This document shows, piece after piece, positions 23,601-33,827 of a DNA stretch of 64,000 nucleotides. The DNA lies in assembly GCA_016858145.1 (NCBI GenBank), contig JAEHOE010000154.1, positions 219,521 to 283,520 on the forward strand, in the 5' to 3' direction. The notes under the pieces are model-generated. The model had not been told where the DNA came from. It saw only the letters and a list, made by a program, of their open reading frames with translations, and did not search any database. The translations under genes and the position numbers were made by a program. How positions within the stretch are numbered: the first letter of the stretch is position 1; each line of letters begins with the position of its first letter. This DNA comes from Edaphochlamys debaryana. Its lineage: Eukaryota; Chlorophyta; Chlorophyceae; Chlamydomonadales.

Positions 23601-24831
23601 TCCCCCAGATCACGCACAACGGTCTTGACGGAATGGTACGGCGCGTGATCCAGGAGCTCCGGCTGCTGACGTTGGACGCTGACGTGGACGTCAGGTGCGC
23701 AGAATCCATCTGACGCACTTCCTAAACAGCCATAGCGCGCTGTCGTCTCATAGAATGAGGGGGTCTAGCGCGCGGGCAAGGGACAAGGGGCAGGCGCACA
23801 GGGGGCCAGGCGTGAAGTAAGGGGCCGCGACGCATCCTGGTTGCCGAGGTGGGGCGCTGTAGTAGCTTCCTAGCTTGACGTTCTCCTTGGCGCCCTGCTA
23901 CCTCCGCTCTCCCCCGCAGATACAACGCCTCCCGCTATGACTACATCCACATGGTAAGGCACCGGCAGGCCAGGGCAGGCCAGCGGGGGCGCAGCAGGCT
24001 GGCTGTGAAGGCCACACAGGGCCTGGCGGCGCTTGGCCCCCGCCTTCTCCCCGCGCCGCCCATCACCAGCCGCAGATCTGGGTTGGGGCCACCAAAGACT
24101 CCACACCTCCTTAGCGTTCCTGCTCTGCCTCATTTGAAGCCACCCTCCGCGCCTGCGACTGCTGCCTTTACAGGTGGGCGGCCGCGACTGCCTGGAGGGC
24201 CTGCAAACGGCGGCGCAGATTTTCGTCAATTATTCCATCACCAAGTACGAAGAAGTACGGCAGCTGCATATGGTGAGCTCCACAGCAGCAGGAGGCGGCT
24301 CTCTGGGCTCCGGAGGGTTGGGGTTGCCTTGACACGGCCCCAGAAACAAGATGCGGGGGATTAGCGTTTGATCCATGGGTGGAGGTCTAGTCCGGAGGGT
24401 GTTCGTCAGCTCAGTCACTGGGGTAACTACTAGTCAGCGCGCCAGTCCCTTGAGGGCGGATGCACTGAACCATTGGCCTCTCACACCACACACCCCTGCC
24501 TGCCGCCCCTTGCTCTGCGCGCACCTTCCTTAGCCCACGTGCCCCGCGTCCCTTGACCCTGCCCGCCCGCCCGCTCCACCCCCGGCCCTCCCTCCCCCCC
24601 TGCGCGGCCGTACAGATCTTGCTTGCCGTCACCGTGGTCCTGGCCTTCCTGTACGTCACCATGCTGCTGTGGCCGCACCTGGCCAAGGTGGTGGCCGACG
24701 CCACGCGGCAGAGCGCCATGCTGTCGCTGGTGCCGCCCGAGGTGGACGTGAGGGCGCACGTGCGGGCCGTGCTGCGCAGGGTGACCGCGGGCGGCAGGCC
24801 GAAGGGCCGGGGACAGGTCGCGCCGAGCTGA
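5652..24831 (+). CDS. Giant multipass membrane protein with PAS repeats, TmcB-like
   Basis: I resolve 51 exons: 5652-5776, 6549-6625, 6780-6856, 7121-7192, 7309-7518, 7921-7943, 8166-8239, 8774-8856, 9054-9248, 9325-9459, 9606-9731, 10075-10257, 10432-10512, 10699-10793, 11012-11161, 11367-11596, 11786-11823, 12003-12173, 12705-12766, 12936-13068, 13437-13768, 14223-14292, 14509-14661, 14795-15041, 15363-15484, 15610-15887, 16112-16283, 16439-16888, 17105-17522, 17749-17840, 18066-18146, 18407-18481, 18795-18836, 19098-19174, 19428-19520, 19748-19780, 19948-19991, 20214-20295, 20473-20594, 20827-20912, 21150-21230, 21432-21779, 22005-22175, 22400-22507, 22714-22767, 22980-23148, 23388-23464, 23609-23694, 23920-23953, 24174-24272, 24616-24831. 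All phases agree (2,283 aa). Residues 80-400 hold an N-terminal membrane bundle. Residues ~645-1050 hold serial PAS-type units (e.g. INAEGTIMMVSQAVQGLFGY, LTADLNGRVRHIS). Acidic linkers lie at ~1240-1530 and ~1830-1945. Further membrane helices lie near 1565-1605, 1778-1795, 2005-2030 and 2213-2235. The architecture matches algal proteins annotated as Tiny macrocysts protein B-like. Ligand and output are unknown; a membrane sensor is inferred. The start has a good A-at-minus-1, G-at-plus-4 context. Exon 2 is the least certain. Confidence 0.93.
12135..12500 (+). repeat. 103 bp minisatellite that re-copies an exon end and its splice donor
   Basis: The last 39 bases of exon 18, its CACAAG|GTGGGG donor and about 60 bp of intron are repeated with a 103 bp period, starting at 12135, 12238, 12341 and 12444. 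The first copy is the true exon end. The three later copies lie in the intron, each with the same donor; the last has an extra CAAG before it. Because 103 is not a multiple of three and a TGA follows the first donor in frame, only the first donor gives an open product. Confidence 0.9.
13852..13980 (+). repeat. 27 bp minisatellite, about 4.8 copies, intronic
   Basis: Unit AACTCTGGCAACTCGGGCAC followed by CCCTCAT repeats with few changes inside the intron 13769-14222 of the TmcB-like gene. Confidence 0.9.
21780..21856 (+). repeat. GTGTGG/GCGTGG hexamer microsatellite starting at a splice donor
   Basis: About 12 copies of a TGTGGG/CGTGGG hexamer begin at the GT donor after exon 42 (ends 21779). 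The repeat offers several GTGTGG alternative donors immediately downstream of the real one. Confidence 0.85.
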
Positions 24832-27237
24832 TGGAGAGCGGCGTGCGAGAGCGTGTGTGTGGGGGGGTACCCCGATGAGGCGCGTGCTGCGTGCACGGGG
24901 TGGCATCCGACCATGCATGGGCGGGCGGACCTGGGGGAGAGCCACGCGAGGCGGGAAGAGGAAGAATTTATGGGCAGGGAAGGGGGGATCCCAGTAAGCC
25001 ATGGTGATGGGGCTGGCTTTGGCCAGGGGCTAGCGCAATAGTATTTGGTTGGTACGGCTGGACGGAAGATTCCGGGCTTCACATGCAGACGAGGGGTGCC
25101 CAAGTATACTATGGCAGGCATGTTGATGACTCATGATGTTGATTCATGTCAGGCCTGTGGCTGTGGACATCATAAGCCTGCGCACCGCCACTGAGCCCTG
25201 CCTGGACTCCCGGCAAGCAGCAGCGGCCCCCCTGTCTGATTAAATGAGGGGGGCATGCATGCGTTTCAACCTTGCTGGCTGGCTGTCTCGTTTGGTGGGG
25301 AGCCGCTTCGTTCCGGGCGTGTCCACTTGTCGGATGGTGGAGGTGCTCAAGTGTTCTGGATCTGTCAAGAAAGTAAGTAGCTGGTGGAGTATGAATGCAC
25401 ATCAAGTCAAGTGTTCTATCATATGTTCTGTCGTCGTCATCGTCTCTACCGAGGGGAATGGGTCGCGTAGCAGATTGGGTGGGGGGCTGGCTCCGCCCTC
25501 GTTTTCCGCCCCCATGGGGGCGCCCCGCTTGTCTATCGTCGTGCGGTATGCGGCGTACATGGCAATGCTCCTCATGCCTTGATTCAAGCTGTCCAGATAC
25601 GGAGTGCGACTGTACGAGGTCATGGTTAACAGTCTTATCATTGATGGGTGACGTCTGGGTCGGGGCCCCGTCGTGGTTGGGTCCTGAGGCCCCGCCGCCA
25701 GGCTCCATGGTTTGGGGGCGGGAGGGGTGTTGGCCTCCTCGCGTTTGCAGCTGTCCAAGCAAGCCAGTGGCCTCGGCGACCGCTTGCAGGTGGAATTGTT
25801 AGTCTAACATGCGTCTCTTCATGGGCGCTGACTGGGTTGGTGTGTTGTTGAGTGGATACGCCGGCGTATGGATTCATGCTCTAGCGGTTCTTCGGGTGGG
25901 GCGTGCCATCCCGGAAATCCCATTGCCGCGCAGAGGGTTGCGCTCTTTATGCCTTTATCACATGAATCGGCCCGAGATTGCTTCAGTTGTCAGCTCACGC
26001 ATTGGCGTGCGCATGCATGGCGCATCGGCGCTGGAGGCCCCGGCGCCGCACGTTTCGGAGCAAGGGCAGGCCACGCCTGAGCGTGTTTGGGGTTGTTGTG
26101 GTGGGTTGGTTGTTGCATTGTCATGTCCTGCTTCGCCGAGAGGGCGGGCCTGGCAGTACATGTTGATGCCTGGCCTAGGCCCCGGCATGGGGTGATGCAC
26201 TGGCGGGAAGAGGAGGTATCATGTGTGGTAACCCATGCCTGGCGATCCGGAGCGGCCACCCCGGTCTTTCTCTTGTTGTTACACGCAAGGGTGCCAGCTG
26301 TGAACACCCATACGGGCCGGGGGCCAACGGGAGTTTGGAAGCCGCAGGTGTCCAGGGCGCGCTGGTATCGACCCGCTTTGGCCCATGGTCAGGAGGGAGC
26401 CCATGGCTATGTCCCACGTGGTCGCTTCATCACGTGTTACGCTAGTGGTACTGTAGAACTGTACACATGGTGTCACAGGCACCGGCTTCTCCGTACTGCA
26501 AGGGCATCGGGGGAGGGTTAGCAGGGCCCTCGGGTGGCCTGGGTGCCGCCTGACGATCTCACACCACTCCGAGCCTTTCCCTGTCGCCCCCACCCATCTC
26601 CGCCTAATTGGCACCCATTCGCCAATTGACGCACCCTTCGTCTCCCTCTCCGCCTTCACTCTCCACCCCAGCTGGGTGGCCACGATGCTGATGCCACTCC
26701 CAGGGGGTGATACAAGTACCGAAGTACACTGCCTGCATTACGATGGGCGCCATGACTTCCTCGCCCTTGATGCGTCGACCTCACCACTGTCACCAGCCTT
26801 GCCTTCCAAGGTGACAGGTGCCGCACCCCTTCACGGCTTGACGAGTGAACGACGTGCCGTTGGGGAGCAAGGTATCCCGCCCAGCAAGCGGCGGGTGGCG
26901 CGGCGAAGGGTAGTTTGGCACCCCAGTATGACGGTTTGAGATGGGCCACGGACAGCTGGGGAGGGGCCCAGCTGAAGTGGGCATTGGACTGAGGGGAAGG
27001 GGCCGGGGGCAATGCAGCGCGCACGTGGGGGACAGCGACCGGGACAGGCCCTGCCCGTGCCGGGTGTCCGACACCCAAGGCAGCAACTGATGCCTGCCAA
27101 ACGCCAAAAGGAGCACAATTTGTATAACACATAGTACGCAGCGCCCACTCCGCACAGCTAGCACTGTCTCTAGAGCGCTCCAGCTCGCTCAACCATGCTC
27201 TAGTCTGGTAGCTCCGTGAGCCCTCCCGCACATAAGA
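24832..27237. other. Intergenic: downstream of TmcB-like gene, upstream of golgin-like gene
   Basis: No gene is supported in these 2.4 kb. Composition is less codon-biased than the flanking exons, and no chain of frame-consistent exons was found on either strand. No TGTAA word was seen on the plus strand after the stop at 24829-24831, so the 3' end of the preceding gene is not placed. The 217-codon minus-strand frame at 25109-25762 is His/Pro/Arg-rich and looks like chance. Confidence 0.5.
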
Positions 27238-30200
27238 ATGGACGTGTGGAAGAACCTTGCAAGCGCGGTGCAGGAGGGCGTGAAGGAGTTCTCCAACGTC
27301 GCGATAAGCGAAGTGCGCTCGGGCGTGGAAGCTATCCAGGTGAGCACGAACGCACGTACTTGCTGAATCGACGGTACATAAGCTGTGTGAACAGGGCAAT
27401 TAACAGCTTCGTGCCCGGCCCGGCCCCGGCATTTTGCAACAGCAACAAGCCGCGACACAGCGCTACCTGGACGACCATGACCAGTGCGTGGCTTGGGCTT
27501 GTGAAGGGTTGATCAAGCGAGCGGGGCGCCTGACGTGGTTTGCGTGCTTGCAGATGGCACGGAAATGAGAGTGGCGCGCCAGTCCGCCCCGAGGACGGCC
27601 AAGAGGGCACGGGCCGGACCTCCTTTGACTTCAAGGGGGACCTGCCTTCGTACAGCGCCGAGGGTGGCGAGGCGCCTCGCCGGCAGCCCGCGGACCATGC
27701 CCGCCAGGAGCCCCATACCACCAGCACATCGTCCCCGTTGACCTCTCGGACCGCAGCCTCTGGACTAACGCCGGCCTCCAAGCCCAGGGCGGGGTCTGCA
27801 TCTGCGCTGGCAGCCGCCAGCGCGACTCCCCTGGCTAGCAGCACCCCAGGTATGCCCGGTCGATCCATGCCCTCGCCTACACGAGCCCAAATGCACGCGT
27901 CCTCACCCCCGGAAGCCGGGACATGACGCGGCTTGCCCTCTGCTCCCTGCCCACGCCCAGGCTCGAGCTCGGGGGCGGCCGCGGATGGGTCTCCCGAGGC
28001 AGCCGCCAACGGCAGCGTCAGCAGCCAACGGAAACCCTCAACCGCGTCGCAGGTGCGGGGACCAACCGCCGTGTGCCCCGCCGCCAATCTACCTCCACAG
28101 TCCATGCCCGCTGAGCCCGCGCACGCCAACCCCCAAAACGCTTGATTACGCCCCCTCACAGGCGGGCAAAGCCGCGGACAGCGGCCCTGGCGATGTGCCC
28201 TCCTACGCGTTCAGCACTCGGTCCCGCACGGCTCGCACTGTGGAGGCCTTTTCCCATGACCACACCTCCGGGGCGGCCTCGGCCTCGGCAACCCCCTCCT
28301 CGGCGGCTCGGACGTATGCCTCTGCAGTCACCCCAACCGCCAGCCACGCCCCCTCCAGCCATGACCAGGGCCCGGGGACGGCGGCCCCAGATCACTCGGC
28401 TGCCGCTCCGGCACCCAGCACCACGCTCCACGCCGCCTCCCCGCCTCCCGCGCCCACGCCGCCCCCGGCGGAGGCTCCCAGCGAGCCCAGCGGGGGCGGC
28501 CGGGCGGCAGCCTCCACTCCTGCTCCAAGCGCCAGTGCCGGGGGGGTGGCGGCGGCGGGGCGGGAGCCGCCGCCGCGGCCCAGCACGGGCGGCGATGCGG
28601 GGCCGAGCGGGCGGGGCGGGGCGCAGTCGGGCACGGGAGTGGGGGCGGCGGCTTCGGGGCAGGAGAGCGACGGTGACCTGCGCAAGGCCCACGCTGAGAT
28701 GAAGAAGGTGCGGATGCGGGGCGGCCCTGGGGGTGGGTGGGAAGTTGGGTTTGGAGAACGCACAGGGCCGGTAACGAGGCGAGGGGAGTGCTTGGCCAGA
28801 GCGGCGGGCAGGCGCTTGGTAGAGAGTGCCGGGATGCCGCGCTGGGCCAGGCCTACCCGCGTGTGCTGCGCAGCTTGGCCCAGATCGCGTGGCTGCGGCG
28901 CTCCCACTCTGGCGCCATAGCAACCAGCCCACTCCCCCTGGCTGCGTAGCGGCGCGCCTCTCGCCCATGCCCCCGCGCTGGACAGCACACCCACGCCCTC
29001 GTCCCTCCTTTTCACCTCCTCCCCGCCCTCACTTCCCTCCCCACTCCCTTCTCTCGACCCCTTTCCCACCCACGCCCATCCCCAGGCCTACGACGACATG
29101 AAGTCGCTGCTCAAGAAGTCCATGGACGAGTGCGTGCGCCTGTCGGAGGAGGTGGTCAAGTGAGCCGGGGCCCCTGGGGGAGAGTGTGCGGCGCACGGGT
29201 TCCGGCCCGCTGCCCAGCCTGAGGGGAGCCTGACGGGCAGCACAGGGGCAATGCGTCGTCGTCTGATGTGCACACACCCGCGTGGGCGGCTGCTGCCCAC
29301 CTCTACCTAGTCCAGCCCTGCGCGCTTTCCCGGCACCGCGATCCTGAACCCCCTCCTGCCACGCACCCACATCAACCCCGCCTGCTTTTGCTCCCTTCCC
29401 GCAGGGTGGAGGCGGCCTCCCGCCAGGCCCAGGCGCAGTCGTCCGAGGCGCAGGCCGCCGCCCGGGCCGCCAAGAAGGAGGCGGCGGACGCCAACGTGGC
29501 GCTCATGGCCGCGCGCAAGGAGGCGGCGGCAGCGGAGCGGGCGCTGGCCAAGGCGCGGACGCAGCTGGAGGCCAAGGAGCAGCACGAGATGAGCAAGGTG
29601 GGGGTGTAGGCGGGGCGGCGTGTGTGTTTGGCGTGTGCGCGGGGCGAGGGGCGGGGCCAGGCGATGGGGTCCAGGGCCAGCGGGTGGGCCGCGCACTCCC
29701 GGAAAGGGCCGGCGAGGCCCATGCGCAGCGACGGATGAGTTGATCAGGCGCAGGGGACTTCCGAACACAGCCCTAGCCTGCGCCCTTGCTCCAACCCCGC
29801 CCCGCCCCCACCTCGCCCCCACCACGCCCCCGCGGCCCCTCCAGGAGGCGGAGACCGCGGAGCTGGAGGCCATGCGCTCCGAGCTGGCCTCCACCGTGCG
29901 CAAGGCCATGGCGGCCGTGGCGGCGCGGGAGGCGGCGGAGGCGCGCGCGGAGGCGGCGGACGCGGCTCGGCTGGAGGCGGAGCAGGCGCGGAACGAGGCG
30001 GACCGGCAGCGGCGGGAGGCCGAGGTGGGTGCGGGGAAAGTCAGCGAGGACAGGCGCGTGGTGCAAGGGGGCCAGGGTCGATCTCTGGGCCCATGGCTAT
30101 TCAGTGGGGTCATGTGGTGCTGCAGCTGCGGTCAGACACAAGCCAGGCCCGAGCATGCGGTCCTCGCGCCCGCCCACGGCCCATTCCGCCGCTATCCGCA

Positions 30201-32649
30201 CGCGCCTGCCCGACCCACATCGCGCACCCCCGACCCACATCCCCACAACCCCACAAAACCCAACCAACTCACCGCCACCCCCACCCCAGGCGGAGGCTCA
30301 GGCCGCGCTGGCCGCCGCCGAGGCGGAGCGCAGCTCTCGCGCCGAGGCTCAGGGCATGAGCGAGGTTCTGCGCGCGGAGAGCGAGCGGCGCGCACGCGTG
30401 TTCAACAACGCCGTCAAGGCGGCGGTGGGCAAGGTGCAGCGGGAGCTGGAGGCGGAGCGGGACGAGCTGCAGGTGCGGGGGAGGGCGGGGCGGGGGCGGG
30501 GTGCATGGGGCGGGAGCGGAGTGGGGTGGGCGGTGCCGGTGCCGCTGCGTCGGCGGGAACGGGGCCGAGGGAGGCGGAGGCAGGCGCAGGGGTGAGGACG
30601 GGGGATCCGTTTGGGTGGGGCCGGGGTGCGGGGGGTCGCAGGGGCTGCTGGACCGACGCCAGCCGGGCCTGGGCGGGTGAAGTTGCACCCCCACCTCTCA
30701 CTATCGCTCGACCGCTTGGTACCCTGAACGCGTACGCACCACTCCATACGGCCCGCAGGCCCAGCTGCGCTCCGCGCACCGCACCCTGGAGGAGGCGCGC
30801 GAGGAGCTGCGCCGGGCCCTGGCGGCGGCGGACGAGGCGGCGGCGGACGCTGAGGCGCGCACGCGGGACGCAGCCAACGCGGGGAATCTGGCGGTGTCGG
30901 CCGAGGTGAGCTGCGCTCTGGGGTGATGGGCTCCTTGGTGCCCCCTCTTTTTACTCCGGGGCTCAGGATGCAGAGCCTCAAGGGTGGTTATGAGAGGGGA
31001 ACGGCCGGCCGCGCCGCCACAGCGGAACCGCGCCCATGGTCGCTGGTCGGGCTCCCCACATCCCGCCACCACACTCCCGTGCCCCTACCGTGTGCGTAGG
31101 CGGCGGCTGAGCGGGCCATTGCGCGCGAGGCCGAGGCCACTGCGGCGGCGCAGGCCTCCGAGGCGGCCCGGCAGCAGCTGCAGGCGGAGCTGGAGCAGGT
31201 CAAGTTCGACAAGCAGGAGGTGCGCCGGGGGTACAGATGGGCGGCTGCTGTGGGGATGTGGGTGTGGGTGTGGAAAAGTGGTTGTAGGTGTGGGTGCGGC
31301 CACACGAGCCGTATCCTGAGCGACAACGCGCAGCAGCTCCCAGAGGGTGCACGAGCGGAGACGCGGGCGGGAAGGCTGGAGGCGCGGGCAGCAACACACT
31401 CCTTCACTCCTCTGGGCCCCCCTTGCCCCGTACCTCTTCTGTGGCCCCACCACCACCCCCAGTCGGACGCCCGTGTCCGTGCCCTGGACGCCTCCCTGGC
31501 CTCGGCCCGCGCGGAGCTGGAGCGGGAGCGCTCTGCGGCTGCGTCGCTGACCGCGGAGCTGGAGCGGGAGGTGCGGCGGCAGGCGGAGCGGGCCGAGGCC
31601 GCCAGCAGCGCCCTGGCGGGGGCGGAGAAGCAGCTGGAGGGCGCCATGGCGGCACGTGAGGGCGGGGGGGGGCGGGAGAGGGGCGAGGGAGGTTGTGGGG
31701 AAGGGGCTGGGCGGAGGTCTATGGCGAGGGCACGGCCGCCCCCGAGGACAGTTTGACGTTGGGAGGAGCACAGCGTGGGGCTCGGGGCTCGGGGCTAGCG
31801 GTACGCCCCACAGAGACGCCGCCAACACAAGCCCCTCCGTGCTGATGCCGGTGCCTGCCTCTCCTGCCTTCCCAGAGCGCGACGCCGCCGAGAAGGCCGC
31901 CGCCGAGCTGGCCAGCGCCATGCGCCGCGTGGAGGAGCTGGAGACCGAGGTGGTGTCGCTGCGGGGCAGCCGCGCGGTGATGGGCATGTCGCTGTTCCAG
32001 CTGCCCACGAAGGAGGACGTGCTGGCGGGTGAGGGGGGGGTTGGGGGAGGGGAGGGGAGCGGGAGGGGGGATTAGGGCGGCCTGTGGAGGCCTGCCGGCG
32101 CTCCGCGGGAAGCCGGTGGGGACAGCAGAGTGGAGCAGCGTGCGGCGTGTGGAGGCGGCCGATTGCACCCTGTGCTTGGAGGGAGCAGGCTGCCTTGCCC
32201 ACGGTGCTTGCCTTCCTGCGCGATGGCCATGCGTGCCTCGCCCCTCCCAAAGCGCACGCCGCCTGTCTCCATCCTCGACCTCTGTGCCTCGGCCCCTCCC
32301 CAACCCCCCTTCCCACCACCCCTCCCGCGCTGCAGGCCTGGGCCTGGAGCTGTGGAAGGACGACCGCCTGCGCTGGAAGTCGGAGGACGTGGAGGCGGCG
32401 CCCACGGCCCCGCGCCCCCGCGCCCTGGCGGAGCGAGACAAGGCGCGCAAGGCGGCCGCGGGCGGCCCCGCGGCGGCCCTGGCCCACGGCGCCATCTCGC
32501 TGCGCGTGTGGCTCATGATTGGGTACCTGCTGATGCTGCACATCGCTGTCATGGTGTCCTTCACGCGCAACGCCCCCGACGTTGCGGCCCTGTGTAGCAC
32601 CGCCGAGGCCAAGGCCGTGGCGGAGCACAAGGTGCTGCCGTCGCTGTGA
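27238..32649 (+). CDS. Golgin-84-like coiled-coil protein with C-terminal membrane anchor
   Basis: Fourteen frame-consistent exons: 27238-27339, 27443-27483, 27554-27849, 27961-28052, 28162-28707, 29086-29159, 29405-29597, 29845-30024, 30290-30472, 30759-30905, 31100-31219, 31463-31655, 31876-32028, 32336-32649 (877 aa). The N-terminus (MDVWKNLASAVQEGVKEFS) is a short amphipathic stretch. Residues ~55-350 are a Ser/Ala/Pro/Thr-rich disordered linker. Residues ~350-760 are an uninterrupted Glu/Ala/Arg-rich coiled coil. A single hydrophobic segment lies at ~827-849 (RVWLMIGYLLMLHIAVM), followed by NAPD and a short tail. The Y-x-x-x-LH-x-x-VM pattern in the anchor resembles the golgin-84/GOLGA5 and plant golgin-candidate C-terminus, which tethers vesicles at the Golgi. 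CASP-like or another tail-anchored golgin is the alternative. It converges with the minus-strand gene at 33828. Confidence 0.8.
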
Positions 32650-33827
32650 GGGGTGCGGTCGCAGTGGGGAGGCGCGGCGGATGCAGCGAGGCGGCTCAGG
32701 GGATCCAGGGGCGTGGTGGGGCCAGCGCGGGGAGGGAAAGGGCTTGGGAGCCGGGACGAACGCTGGGGTGCGAGGGAGGGGTCGCTAGAAGGGCAGGGGG
32801 GGCTGTCCGGCCCGTGATCTGTGCATGTGGGGGCGTGGACTGGTGGAGGGTAGTTCGGTGAGGCGTATGAGCGGGCGGGAGGAATGGGCAGACGGCGTGA
32901 TCGACGCAATAGTGTGCCAAGTTCAGGTGGCCGTGATCAGTCCGCGGAGTTGAGCACCAGTGCTATATAAGCGCAGGCCGCGGCGGGCGGAGGCCGTGAG
33001 CGCTGGTCGGGGCGCAGGGCTGCGGGCGCTGTGGCCGCACGCAAAGGCTGCGGCCAGCCCTGCCCATTTAGATGTACTAGGGGCTTAACCGTCATGCGGT
33101 TGCGATAATGGGAGCTGCTGACGGCCACGCTTGGTAGATACGATAGCACGTGAGGCACTGGGTCGACGCCGTGTTTAGTACCGGTATGGTACGGCTTCGA
33201 CTGCGCATGCGACTGTGAGCCAGCGCGACGACATCCTTGTAAGGAGTCCTGCTACAGAGTACAGAGTACTCCCTGTCCGGCATTCGAAACGTACTTGCAC
33301 GTCTGTCCTAGCTCCTACGCGCCCTCACCCCTCAGCCCTGCGCGTCCTCATCGCCCTCAGAACGGTTCCTCACCCAGACCTCCGTCCACCAGTCTACCGT
33401 CTCCCCTGGTCTCCCAGTCACCTGCCCCTTTGCCGGTTTGCTTCGACCCTCGACCACTCTCCGAAAGGCCACCTCGCTCTTAACCACACTCTCTGCCCTG
33501 AAGACTCCGCTCACACGCGCCAGCACATACCCGCTACCTCTCTGCTGCCCACAGTGTGTCCCCACTGACTAGGGGGGGATGGCGCGCTGCTTTCGTGTAG
33601 CTACCTCTCACCGCACCACCGCAACGATCCAGCCCATTCTCTCACCCCTCCCCTCCAGCAACCTAGCGTATGCCTTCTACCTCTGCTGCTGTCCACCAAA
33701 ACGTCCTCGCTCCCCGCGCCTCCCCAACAACTAACTGTCTGCCGGCCCCCACTACGTCGCCCCCCCCCCCCCCGCGATCCGGCGCACACACCCGGCCCTC
33801 CACCGCGCAGACAGCCCTGACAGGACC
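32650..33827. other. Convergent intergenic region (3' UTRs of both neighbours)
   Basis: This 1.2 kb separates the stop of the golgin-like gene from the stop of the PDE12-like gene on the other strand. It contains a plus-strand TGTAA word (33238-33242) and a C-rich tract near 33760-33775. No coding exon chain is visible. Confidence 0.55.
33238..33242 (+). terminator. Putative polyadenylation signal TGTAA for the golgin-like gene
   Basis: TGTAA is the usual polyadenylation word in Chlamydomonas nuclear genes. This one lies about 590 bp after the golgin-like stop codon, giving a 3' UTR of plausible length. The assignment is inference. Confidence 0.45.

Noticed and set aside
25109..25762. 217-codon minus-strand frame in the intergenic region
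   Set aside because: His/Pro/Arg-rich, with no splice partners, no domain and no codon bias like its neighbours.
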